NCBI GenBank assembly: GCA_964242335.1
Contig: CAXTAY010000004.1
Coordinates: forward strand, 62,001 to 126,000
Origin: Lichenicoccus sp964242335
Lineage (GTDB): Bacteria; Pseudomonadota; Alphaproteobacteria; Acetobacterales; Acetobacteraceae
Direction of reading: 5' to 3'
DNA length: 64,000 nucleotides
Shown: piece by piece, positions 32,255-40,501 of the stretch
Layout: every line of letters begins with the position of its first letter
Numbering within the stretch: the stretch's first letter is position 1
Notes under the pieces: generated by a model
Seen by the model: only the letters and a program-made list of their open reading frames with translations
Told to the model about the DNA's origin: nothing
The model's database searches: none
Made by a program: the position numbers and the translations under genes

Positions 32255-33235
32255 TCAGTCGTTCAGGAAGCGGGCGAGGCGCACCGCGGTGTGGCCTCGG
32301 CTGGGGCGCAGGCTGGGCATCACCAGCAGGCACTGGTCGTGTGGGGTGCGCACCTCCCTGCCGCCATCGTTGGCGATCAGGGTGTGACAGTCGGCGATCA
32401 CGTCGCCGCCGCGGAACGGCCGCACGAAGGTGAAGTTGCTGGTGACGGCGGTGACCACCTCGGTGACCTCGGCGCCGCGCCACGGCCGGACGTGCGGCGA
32501 GATCGGTTCAGGCTCGGCGGCCAGCCCGGTCTGCCGCAGCAGCGCCATCACCGCGGCGCGTGCGGTCACCACCGTGTCCGGCTCCCAGTGCGGGCCGGCC
32601 TCGACCAGGCAGGCGATCCGGGCGTCGGCCTCGTCGGCGAAGCCGGCATAGTCGATCAGCCTCGGGCCGCTGCTGTGGCCACGATCGGCGACCGCCATCG
32701 GCGGGGTGCCGATCGCGCGCGCGAGACGGCGTCCCTTGGCGGTGGAGCCGCTGAGGATCAGCGGTTCGGACGGCCACAACATGGAGTGTAGGTCGAGCAG
32801 GATGTCGGCGCTGTCGATGACCGGCCGGATCTCGCGCGCCCGTGCGCGCTCCACCGAATGGCGGCTGCCGTCCAGGATCGCCACGTCCCAGAGCCGGTTC
32901 ATGTCCTCGTCGACGAAGCGCGAGGCGGTCGGCTGGACGGAGTCGAAGCGCGCGAACGCCGCCAGGTTGAGGAAGCCGAAGGTCAGCCTGCCGCGCAGCG
33001 GACGCAGGCGGGCGCGCAGCAGGGCGTCGAGCACGATGGCGCCGGCGATCTCGTTGCCGTGCATCAGCGCCGTCACCAGCACGTGCGGTCCGGCTCGGCC
33101 GGTCTCGAAATGATGGAAGCCCGCCACGCCGCAATTGCCGGACTGCCACTCGCCGAGGTCGGGCGGGACCAGCCGGACCTCGAAGCGCGGCAGGGCCGGA
33201 AAGCTTGGCAGCATCGGGCCGGAGAGGCCGATCAT
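32255..33235 (-). CDS. Succinylglutamate desuccinylase/aspartoacylase family zinc enzyme
   Basis: 326 residues. The M14-like carboxypeptidase fold is shown by the zinc motif ALMHGNEIAGAIVL near residue 60 and the third ligand in LLDLHSMLW near 150; FVDEDMNRLWDV between them is the family D-x-N-R signature, and CLVEAGPHWEPD holds the general-base Glu. The C-terminal beta domain is complete. Such enzymes deacylate amino acids (N-acetylaspartate, N-succinylglutamate). The ATG at 33235 overlaps the argE stop as ATGA, so the two deacylases are coupled, suggesting a shared N-acyl amino acid pathway. Confidence 0.88.
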   Translation of the reverse strand: MIGLSGPMLPSFPALPRFEVRLVPPDLGEWQSGNCGVAGFHHFETGRAGPHVLVTALMHGNEIAGAIVLDALLRARLRPLRGRLTFGFLNLAAFARFDSVQPTASRFVDEDMNRLWDVAILDGSRHSVERARAREIRPVIDSADILLDLHSMLWPSEPLILSGSTAKGRRLARAIGTPPMAVADRGHSSGPRLIDYAGFADEADARIACLVEAGPHWEPDTVVTARAAVMALLRQTGLAAEPEPISPHVRPWRGAEVTEVVTAVTSNFTFVRPFRGGDVIADCHTLIANDGGREVRTPHDQCLLVMPSLRPSRGHTAVRLARFLND

Positions 33236-34404
33236 GCCGCCCTGGTCATACTGACGGCGAGGCGGCGTATGAAGGCGTCGCAGGCGTCGAGCTGATCGCG
33301 GGCGATCCACTCGTCGGCCTGATGCGCCTGGGCGATGTCGCCGGGCCCGCAGACGATGCTGGGGATGCCGGCATCCTGGAAGATGCCGGCCTCGGTGCCG
33401 TACGACACCTTGCCGTGCTGGTTGGCACCGGAGGCCTGCTCGACCAGCCCGACCAGCGGGTGCTGCGGGTCGAGCGAGAGCGGCGGCAGCAGGTTGAGCG
33501 GCTCGAAGGTGAAGCCCGTGTCGGGATCGACCTGGTGCATCCAGCTCTCGATCATCCGGGCGGCGAAGTCCTGGAGACGGCGCAGCTCGGCTGCCGCATC
33601 GTCGCCCGGGATGGTGCGCCATTCCATCTCGAACACCGCGTGCTCGGGGATGATGTTCAGGATCGATCCGCCTTCGATCAGGCCGACATGGATGGTGCTG
33701 TGCGGCGGCTCGAAACCGGCCTCGCGGCCGCCCTGGGCGGCTAGGCGCCGCGCCTCCGCGGCGATCCAGCCGATCGCCTCCGAAGCGGCGTGGATCGCGT
33801 TGACGCCGCGTGCCGGTTGGCTGGAATGTCCGGCCCGACCGCGCACCGAGACGCGGACCGACAGCCTGCCCTTGTGGGCGGTGATCGGCTTCATGCCGGA
33901 GGGTTCGCCGACGACGCAGAGCGCCGGCCGCAGCCGGCCCGCCTGCATGTCCGCCACCAGGCCGTGGGCTCCTGCGCAGTCCACCTCCTCGTCGTAGGAG
34001 ATCAGCAGGTGCACCGGGCGCAGCAACGGCGCCGCCTTGAGATCGGGCACCGCGGCGAGGCACGAGGCGACGAAGCCCTTCATGTCGACCGCGCCGCGGC
34101 CCAGCAGACGGCCATCCCGCTGCTGCAGCCTGAACGGATCGGTGCTCCAGGTCTGGCCGTCGACCGGCACGGTATCGACATGGCCCGACAGGGCGAGGCC
34201 GCCTTCGACGTCCGGACCGATGATCGCGTGCAGGTTCGCCTTTCGCCCGCTCGCATCGTGCGTGAGCCTGTAGGGGACGTCGTGGCCGTCCAAGTACTGC
34301 CTGACCCAGCCGATCAGCGGCAGGTTGGAGTTGCGGCTGGTGGTGTCGAAGGCGACCAGCGTCTCGAGGATCTCCGTCGTCGGAAGGTGATCGGGTTGGC
34401 GCAT
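33232..34404 (-). CDS. argE: Acetylornithine deacetylase
   Basis: 390 residues, M20 peptidase family. Di-metal ligands are visible: ALSGHVDTVPVDG, GRGAVDMKGFVA, ISYDEEVDCAGA with the catalytic Glu pair, and the last His in the region IVCGPGDIAQAHQADEW. The dimerisation domain starts near KGRLSVRVSVRGRAGHSSQP. The pattern is that of ArgE, which removes acetate from N-acetylornithine for arginine synthesis; succinyl-diaminopimelate desuccinylase is a less likely reading. First gene of a two-gene operon, divergent from the glycosyltransferase genes. Confidence 0.9.
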   Translation of the reverse strand: MRQPDHLPTTEILETLVAFDTTSRNSNLPLIGWVRQYLDGHDVPYRLTHDASGRKANLHAIIGPDVEGGLALSGHVDTVPVDGQTWSTDPFRLQQRDGRLLGRGAVDMKGFVASCLAAVPDLKAAPLLRPVHLLISYDEEVDCAGAHGLVADMQAGRLRPALCVVGEPSGMKPITAHKGRLSVRVSVRGRAGHSSQPARGVNAIHAASEAIGWIAAEARRLAAQGGREAGFEPPHSTIHVGLIEGGSILNIIPEHAVFEMEWRTIPGDDAAAELRRLQDFAARMIESWMHQVDPDTGFTFEPLNLLPPLSLDPQHPLVGLVEQASGANQHGKVSYGTEAGIFQDAGIPSIVCGPGDIAQAHQADEWIARDQLDACDAFIRRLAVSMTRAA

Positions 34405-34545
34405 CGTGTCAGTCTATACAGGGCGGGTGCGTCGGCAATGGGGCTGTTACGGTGCGTCGAAGGCTCCGCGCACGCATGCTTTCGGCGTGCTTGCGGTCCG
34501 CGGGTGCCGCGGTCAGACTCCGCGTCCTCACGATCCAGGACCGCG

Positions 34546-35799
34546 ATGCGGGGTTCCTCGTCTTCACTCCACCCGATGCATCGTCTCTGGCAGGCGCTCC
34601 CGGCTGCCCGTCGACGGCTCTGGCTCGCGAAGCTGCCGGCGATGCTGGCACCGAAGCCGGACCGGACGCCGCCGGCCACGTGCGACGGGGTGATCGTCGC
34701 CGGCGAGATCGGCCGTGCCTCCGGCCTGGGCGAGTCGGCGCGCATCATGCGTCGTGCGCTCGACGCGCTCGATGTCCCGGCCTGGTCGATGCAGGCGGGA
34801 ATCGCGGTGCCCGGCGACCGCGACCGGCCGGCCGCCGCGCTGCCGCGATCCCTGGCTGGGAGCAGCGGCGGCGCTGCGCTGGTGCTGCACGTGAACGCCC
34901 CGGTGCTGCCCGCGACCTTGCTCCGCTTGCCGCGCCGGATGCTGCGCGGCCGCCGCGTGATCGGGTTCTGGGCGTGGGAGCTGGAGGTGATGCCGGCGAA
35001 CTGGCGGCCTGCCTGCGCCTGCGTGCACGAGCTCTGGGCGCCGTCGCACTTCACCGCGCGCGCGCTGCAGAGCCTGATGCCGGGACGGGTGCGCGTGGTG
35101 CCGCACGCGCTGGCGCTGTCTCCGCCGCGGCCGGCACGGCTCGACCGGGCGGCATTCGGCCTGCCCGACGCGGCCGTGGTGGTGCTGGTGTCGTTCAGCC
35201 TGGCCTCCGCCTTCGAGCGCAAGAACCCGCTGGCCGCCGTGGCCGCCTTCCGTAAAGCATTTGGCAACCGTTCCGACCGCATCCTGGTGCTGAAGGTGGG
35301 TCATGGCGGTCACTTCGCGGCCGACATGCGCAGCCTGCACGGCGCGGTCGCGGGATGCCCCAACATCAGGGTGGAGACACGTATGCTGCCGGAGGCGGAC
35401 GCGCACGCGCTCACCAGCCTTGCCGATATCGTGCTTTCGCTGCATCGCAGTGAGGGGTTCGGGCTGGTGCCCGCGGAGGCGATGATGCTGGGACGCGCGG
35501 TGGTGGCGACGGACTGGTCGGCCACGGCCGAGTTCCTCGACGAGAGCTGCGGCGTGCCGGTCGGCTACCGGCTGGTGCCGGCACGGGATCCGCGCGGCGT
35601 ATTCGAGGCGCCGGGCGCGGTGTGGGCGGACGCGGATACCGACGCGGCGGCGCGGGCGCTGCAGGCGCTGGCGGACGCGCCGGAGCGGCGTGCGGTCCTG
35701 GGCGAGGCGGCGATCAGGGCGAGCCGGTCGCGCTTCGACGGGCGGGAGCTGCGCGAGGCGCTGACGCAGATCGGTCTGGCCCGGCGAAGGACGGTCTGA
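34546..35799 (+). CDS. GT4-family glycosyltransferase
   Basis: 417 residues from the ATG at 34546, which has AGGA five bases upstream; ATG 34576 is an alternative closer to the fold. The N-terminal Rossmann half has GEIGRASGLGESARIMRRAL and FWAWELEVMPANW; the C-terminal half has the GT-B nucleotide-sugar region LSLHRSEGFGLVPAEAMMLGRAVVATDWSA, the Glu-x7-Glu motif (E in SEGFG and E in AEAMM) of retaining GT4 enzymes. A cytoplasmic mannosyl- or glucosyl-type transferase in envelope glycan assembly is likely. It ends four bases before the next glycosyltransferase. Confidence 0.85.
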   Translation: MRGSSSSLHPMHRLWQALPAARRRLWLAKLPAMLAPKPDRTPPATCDGVIVAGEIGRASGLGESARIMRRALDALDVPAWSMQAGIAVPGDRDRPAAALPRSLAGSSGGAALVLHVNAPVLPATLLRLPRRMLRGRRVIGFWAWELEVMPANWRPACACVHELWAPSHFTARALQSLMPGRVRVVPHALALSPPRPARLDRAAFGLPDAAVVVLVSFSLASAFERKNPLAAVAAFRKAFGNRSDRILVLKVGHGGHFAADMRSLHGAVAGCPNIRVETRMLPEADAHALTSLADIVLSLHRSEGFGLVPAEAMMLGRAVVATDWSATAEFLDESCGVPVGYRLVPARDPRGVFEAPGAVWADADTDAAARALQALADAPERRAVLGEAAIRASRSRFDGRELREALTQIGLARRRTV

Positions 35800-35802
35800 G
35801 GC

Positions 35803-36945
35803 GTGAGGATCCTGGTCTGGCAGTGGGGAAGGCGAGGTGCCGGTCCGCGGGTGGCGGCGGAGCTGGCGGCGAGCCTGGCCAGGGTGCCCGGGCAGCACGT
35901 GTTCCTGTCGCTTTCCACCCGTGCTGAGATCCTGGGCGCGGCGGACCGGCCCCGCTGCGCGCTGCCGGTGCGGACCTATGACGGTATGCTGGGCTATGTC
36001 TGCCGCGTGCTGCTGTCGCCGCTGACCGTCTGGTCGTTGATGCGGCGGATCCGGGCGCTGGCGCCGCAGGTCGCGATCTGCGCCATGCCGGGGCCGCTCG
36101 ACCTGGTGATGGCGTGGGCGCTGCGGCAGCTGCAGGTCAAGCTGGTGGTGACCGTGCACGATGCGGACCTGCATCCGGGCGACGGCTTCCCGATGCAGAT
36201 GGCCTTGCAGCGTCGCCTGATCCGCCGTGCCGACGCGCTGATCGCGCTGACCCACCACGTCTCGGCGCGCCTGCTGCGTCAGAAGGCGGCGCGGGGCAAG
36301 CCGCTGCTGCATGCCAGCCTGCCGCCCTTCACGCTCGGCCCGCGGCCGCCGCCGCCGCTGTCGCACGGCGGCCCCATGCGACTGCTCTGCTTCGGCCGTC
36401 TGCTGCCCTACAAGGGGCTGGACCTGCTCGAGACGGCGTTGCGCGGCCTGGGCGAGGTGCCGTCCTACGAGGTCCGGATCGTGGGCCACGGGCCGGACAG
36501 CGGGACCTTGCGGGCGCTCGCGGCATTGCCGCACGTGCGGGTGGAGAATCGCTGGGTCCCGGAGAACGAGGTGGGCGCGCTGATCGGCTGGGCCGATGCG
36601 GTGCTGCTGCCGTACCGGGAGGCCAGCCAGAGCGGTGTCGCGGCGATCGCCATCGCCGCCGGACGCTGGGTGGTGGCGACACGGGTCGGCGGCTTGGCCG
36701 AACAGTTTCGCGACGAGCGGTTGGCGCTGCTGTGCGAGCCGCGTCCCGGCAGCATCCGGTCCGAGCTGACGCGGCTGCTCGTCGCTCCGCCGGCGGCTCC
36801 CGGGGACGCCTCGCTGGATCCGCGGGAACGCTGGCGGCAGATGGCAGAGCATCTGGTGCGGCAGATCCAGGAGGCGTTCGAGGGCGACGCGACAGCCGGT
36901 CGCGCTCCCGAGGAGACGGCGCGCACCGAGATCGTCAGCGCCTAG
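35803..36945 (+). CDS. GT4-family glycosyltransferase
   Basis: 380 residues from a GTG at 35803, three bases after the previous stop. The N-terminal half holds VVTVHDADLHPGDG (acceptor-side loop) and ALIALTHHVSARLLRQ; the C-terminal half begins with RLLCFGRLLPYKGLDLLETAL, the donor-site RxxxxKG stretch of GT4 enzymes, and VLLPYREASQSGVAAIAIAAG, where the usual EGFGLxxxEA is reduced to EASQSGVAAIA. Together with the preceding gene it forms a two-enzyme cassette, probably for a surface polysaccharide or glycolipid. Confidence 0.85.
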   Translation: MRILVWQWGRRGAGPRVAAELAASLARVPGQHVFLSLSTRAEILGAADRPRCALPVRTYDGMLGYVCRVLLSPLTVWSLMRRIRALAPQVAICAMPGPLDLVMAWALRQLQVKLVVTVHDADLHPGDGFPMQMALQRRLIRRADALIALTHHVSARLLRQKAARGKPLLHASLPPFTLGPRPPPPLSHGGPMRLLCFGRLLPYKGLDLLETALRGLGEVPSYEVRIVGHGPDSGTLRALAALPHVRVENRWVPENEVGALIGWADAVLLPYREASQSGVAAIAIAAGRWVVATRVGGLAEQFRDERLALLCEPRPGSIRSELTRLLVAPPAAPGDASLDPRERWRQMAEHLVRQIQEAFEGDATAGRAPEETARTEIVSA

Positions 36946-37072
36946 CAGGGGCGCGAGGGGCGGCGGTGCCGATGGCGGGCGGCGGAGCTTCTCCGGCAGG
37001 CCGCGCGGGCGCCTCGCGTGACCTGACGGACCATCCCTTGCGTGCGTCTTCGGACTGGCTCAGCGTCGCCGG

Positions 37073-38050
37073 ATGCCGAACCGCAGCAAGCGCATCGCCG
37101 TCATCGGGGCCGGGATGGCCGGCCTGTCCTGCGCCCGCCTGCTGCATGCGGACGGCGCCGAGGTCGTGCTGTTCGACAAGGGACGACGTCCCGGCGGGCG
37201 GCTGGCGACCCGGCGGGTCGATGGGCTGCGATTCGATCATGGGGCACAGTACGCGACCGCGGGAGGTGCTGCGTTCCAGGCTTTCCTCGCCGGTGCGGGA
37301 GAGCGGGTCGCCGCGTGGGATCCGGCCTCCCCGCGACCGCGCTGGGTCGGCCTGCCGGGCATGTCCGCGTTCGCCGAGGCGGCGGCGCAGGGCGGTATCG
37401 GCACCCTGCTGCCGCTGCGTCAGGTCACGCTGATCGAACGCGCCCCACCCGGCTGGCTCGTGCATCATCAGGATGCGGCAGCGGTCAGGCCCGGCATGGT
37501 CGGTCCTGGTGGGGAATGCGCCGGGCCGTTCGACCGGATCGTGCTGGCGTTGCCGCCGCCGCAGGCGGCGCCGCTGCTGGCGGCCCTGGGGCATGACTTC
37601 GCCGCCATCGTCGGGGCCGTGGTCATGGAGCCGTGCTGGGCGATGATGCTGGCCTACGCCGAGCGGCAGCACGGCGTGGATAGGTGGACGCCGGACGGGC
37701 CGCTATCCTGGATCGCGCGGGACAGTTCGCGGCCCGGCCGGGCCCGCCTGCCGGACTGCTGGGTCGCTCATGGCAGCCCGGCCTGGTCGGACGCCCATCT
37801 GGAGTGCGAGCCGGAGGCGGTACTGACGGAACTGCACGCGGCCTTCATCGCCGCCACCGGCATCGAGGCCGCACCGATGCATCGCGCCGGGCACCGCTGG
37901 CGCTATGCGCGGACTGAGCGTCCGCTCGGGCAGGACTGCCTGTCCGATCCGCCGGCAGGGCTGGTGGTGTGCGGCGACTGGTGTCTCGGCGGACGGGTGG
38001 AAGCGGCCTTCGAGTCCGGCCGCGCCGCGGCGGCGGCCTGTGTCGTCTGA
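37073..38050 (+). CDS. FAD-dependent oxidoreductase, renalase-like
   Basis: 325 residues. The FAD fold starts directly: RIAVIGAGMAGLSCARLLHADGAEVVLFDKGRRPGGRLATRR, followed by LRFDHGAQYATA, which is the renalase/NAD(P)-binding protein signature. The C-terminal GLVVCGDWCLGGRVEAAFESG stretch is the second FAD contact. Bacterial renalase-like proteins oxidise off-form beta-NAD(P)H isomers; whether this one does is not shown. Three copies of a 25-base unit begin within its last codons and run past the stop. It faces the convergent DEAD-box helicase gene. Confidence 0.85.
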   Translation: MPNRSKRIAVIGAGMAGLSCARLLHADGAEVVLFDKGRRPGGRLATRRVDGLRFDHGAQYATAGGAAFQAFLAGAGERVAAWDPASPRPRWVGLPGMSAFAEAAAQGGIGTLLPLRQVTLIERAPPGWLVHHQDAAAVRPGMVGPGGECAGPFDRIVLALPPPQAAPLLAALGHDFAAIVGAVVMEPCWAMMLAYAERQHGVDRWTPDGPLSWIARDSSRPGRARLPDCWVAHGSPAWSDAHLECEPEAVLTELHAAFIAATGIEAAPMHRAGHRWRYARTERPLGQDCLSDPPAGLVVCGDWCLGGRVEAAFESGRAAAAACVV

Positions 38051-38115
38051 TCGGCGCGCGGCCGATGTCGTCTGATCGGCGCGCGGCCGACGTCGTCTGA
38101 TCGGCGTGCCGCCGA
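38041..38115 (+). repeat. 25-bp tandem repeat, three copies, spanning a stop codon
   Basis: Units 38041-38065, 38066-38090 and 38091-38115, with a partial fourth at 38116-38126. The first two are identical; the third has three differences. Each contains the last codons and stop of the upstream gene (TGTCGTCTGA) and the small dyad TCGGC-GCGCG-GCCGA. It looks like a slipped duplication of the gene end between two convergent genes. Confidence 0.85.
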
Positions 38116-38128
38116 TGTCGCCTGATGA

Positions 38129-39280
38129 TCAGGCCGCGAGCTGGCCGGGTTCGGATACCGTCAGTCGCGTGCGGATCAGCTTCTCGATGCTGCGCAGGTG
38201 CGCGCGCTCGGAAGCATCGCAGAACGAGATCGCGACGCCGCCCTGTCCGGCGCGGGCGGTGCGGCCGATGCGGTGGACGTAGCTCTCGGGCACGTTCGGC
38301 AGGTCGAAATTGATCACGTGGGTCACGCCGTCGATGTCGATGCCGCGGGCGGCGACGTCGGTGGCCACCAGGACGCTGATCTGGCCCTTGCGAAAGCTGG
38401 TCAGTGCGCGCTCGCGCTGCGCCTGGCTCTTGTCGCCGTGGATGGCGCTGCAGGACAAGCCGGCCTTGTCGAGGAACTCCACCACGCGGTCGGCGCCGTG
38501 CTTGGTCCGGGTGAAGACCAGGGTGCGCCCGGGGACGCGCCCGTCGCGGGTCTTGCGCAGGAACTCGGTGAGGACCTGCCGCTTGCGCGCCGTGTCGACG
38601 AAGATGACGCGCTGCTCGACGCGGTCGGCCGTCGTGGCGACGGGGGCGACTGCGACCTGCACCGGGTCGCGAAGCAGCTGGGCGGCGAGGAGGGCGATCT
38701 CGCGTGGCATCGTGGCAGAGAAGAACAGGCTCTGCCGAGCGGCCGGCAGCAGCGCCGCGATCTTGCGGATCGGCACGATGAAGCCGAGATCGAGCATGTG
38801 GTCGGCCTCGTCGAGGACCAGGATCTCGGTGGTGTCGAGCCGGATGGTGCGGTCCGACAGGTGGTCGAGCAGGCGCCCCGGGGTCGCGACCAGGATGTCG
38901 GTGCCGTTGGCGAGTGCGCGTGCCTGCGGATGCTTGGGCACGCCGCCATAGACCAGGCTGGTGCGCAGCGGAGTGTTGCGGCCATAGGCGCGAAAGCTCT
39001 GCGCGATCTGGCCGGCGAGCTCGCGGGTCGGCGACAGGATCAGGGCGCGGCAGGCCTGGCGCGGCGCGCGGACCGGCGTGCTGAGCAGGCGGTGCAGGAT
39101 CGGCAGGGCGAATGCCGCGGTCTTGCCGGTTCCGGTCTGCGCGATGCCCTGGAGGTCACGGCCCTGCAGGATCGCCGGGATCGCCTGGGCCTGGATCGGC
39201 GTGCACTCGACGTAGCCTTCCTGACGAACGGCGTCGAGGATGGCGGACGAGAGTCCGAGCGTGTCGAACTGGATGGTCAT
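38129..39280 (-). CDS. DEAD-box RNA helicase (RhlE-like)
   Basis: 383 residues, a minimal helicase core. Motifs in order: Q motif region ECTPIQAQAIPAIL, I AQTGTGKT, Ia PTRELAGQI, Ib TPGRLLDH, II DEAD in VLDEADHMLD, III SATMP, IV VFTRTKHGAD, V ATDVAARGIDID, VI HRIGRTARAGQGG. There is no long basic C-terminal tail, so it is shorter than most RhlE proteins. Likely roles are ribosome assembly and RNA decay, especially in the cold. Start ATG at 39280 sits at the Q-motif side as in relatives (MTIQFDTLGLS). The tandem repeat lies just past its stop. Confidence 0.95.
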   Translation of the reverse strand: MTIQFDTLGLSSAILDAVRQEGYVECTPIQAQAIPAILQGRDLQGIAQTGTGKTAAFALPILHRLLSTPVRAPRQACRALILSPTRELAGQIAQSFRAYGRNTPLRTSLVYGGVPKHPQARALANGTDILVATPGRLLDHLSDRTIRLDTTEILVLDEADHMLDLGFIVPIRKIAALLPAARQSLFFSATMPREIALLAAQLLRDPVQVAVAPVATTADRVEQRVIFVDTARKRQVLTEFLRKTRDGRVPGRTLVFTRTKHGADRVVEFLDKAGLSCSAIHGDKSQAQRERALTSFRKGQISVLVATDVAARGIDIDGVTHVINFDLPNVPESYVHRIGRTARAGQGGVAISFCDASERAHLRSIEKLIRTRLTVSEPGQLAA

Positions 39281-39517
39281 GCGGGGAGAACTGGCCTTTC
39301 CGGCGGTCGCGGCGATCGACGGGATCGCGAACCGGCGCGTCAGGCGAAGCGTGGAGAACCCGGCTGGCCGATGCTTCGGCCGTCACCCGCGGACCGCGTC
39401 GCCCGGAGGCATTGATCGCGGATCACGTCGAAAGGCGCGGCATGTGATGCCGAGTCCGTCAGTCGAAGTCAAGCGCCAGCTGTTGACGCAGGTCAAGGTG
39501 GCTCGCACAAGACGGCG

Positions 39518-40495
39518 ATGGAGAGTGATCGCGCGGTGATCCTGGCGCAGCCCTATGCCGGGCTGCAGGCGCAGGCTGTAGGGCTGGCGGAACGGGCCGG
39601 GCTCGCGCACTCGGTGCACTCGCTGATGCCGCTCCGGCCCTGGCGCTGGATACCGGCGGCGCGCTGGCCGATGCCGATCGCGGCGATCGAGCCGGTCGGG
39701 ACGCTCCCTGACGGATTGGTGATGAGTGTGGGCGGTGTCGGCGCGGCGCTGGGTGCGACGTTGCGCCGCCGCGGACGGCAGGTGGTGCAGATCCAGAACC
39801 CGCGCATGCGGCTGGACCGTTTCGACCTGGTCGTTGCCAACACCCACGACGAGCTGGAAGGCGCCAACGTGCTGGTGTCGCGCAATGCGCTGCACCACGT
39901 CGGCCCGCTTCAGCTGCGGGCGGCGCGGGCGCGCTGGCTGCCGCGGTTCGCCCACCTGCCGCGGCCGCTGGTCGCGGTGCTGATCGGCGGATCGAACGGA
40001 CGCTTCCGGCTGGACGCGGCGGTCGGCACGGCGCTGGCCGGACAGCTCGCCGCGATGATGCGCGCCGAGCGGGTCGGGCTGATGGCGACGCCCTCGCGCC
40101 GGACCGGGACCGAGGTGAGGGCGGCGCTGGAGACGGCACTGCTGCCGCTCGGCGCTTGGATCTGGAACATGCAGGGGGAGAACCCCTACCTCGGCATGCT
40201 GGCCTGCGCGGATGCGATCATCGTCACCAACGACAGCGTGTCGATGATCTCCGAGGCGGTGGCGACCGCCGTGCCGGTGATGGTGGCGGCCCTTCCCGGC
40301 CGCTCGCGGCGGATCGGGCTGTTCGTGCATACGATGCGCCAGGCTGGCCGCGTGCGCTGGTATGGCGGCCGGCTGGAGGACTGGCGCACCCAGGCGCTGG
40401 ATGACACGCCGGCGGTGGCCGAGGCGATGCGTCGGCGTCTCGGCCTGCGCGGGCACACGAAGGCGGACGCGTCGATCCGTGCGGTAACCGAGTAG
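39518..40495 (+). CDS. ELM1-family protein (putative GT-B fold)
   Basis: 325 residues. Matches the bacterial counterpart of the plant mitochondrial fission ELM1 family: VVQIQNPRMRLDRFDLVVANTHDELEGANVL, AVLIGGSNGRFRLD and NPYLGMLACADAIIVTNDSVSMISEA are characteristic. The last resembles the sugar-nucleotide site of GT-B enzymes such as MurG or GT30, so a glycosyltransferase role is often suspected; none is proven. The protein is soluble. It ends six bases before the large unknown gene at 40502, suggesting joint function. The 237 bases upstream (39281-39517) hold the divergent promoters with the helicase; no further gene is visible there. Confidence 0.85.
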   Translation: MESDRAVILAQPYAGLQAQAVGLAERAGLAHSVHSLMPLRPWRWIPAARWPMPIAAIEPVGTLPDGLVMSVGGVGAALGATLRRRGRQVVQIQNPRMRLDRFDLVVANTHDELEGANVLVSRNALHHVGPLQLRAARARWLPRFAHLPRPLVAVLIGGSNGRFRLDAAVGTALAGQLAAMMRAERVGLMATPSRRTGTEVRAALETALLPLGAWIWNMQGENPYLGMLACADAIIVTNDSVSMISEAVATAVPVMVAALPGRSRRIGLFVHTMRQAGRVRWYGGRLEDWRTQALDDTPAVAEAMRRRLGLRGHTKADASIRAVTE

Positions 40496-40501
40496 GGCGA
40501 C

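Noticed and set aside
38041..38115. Possible CRISPR array
   Set aside because: Units are contiguous 25-mers without spacers and no cas genes are near.
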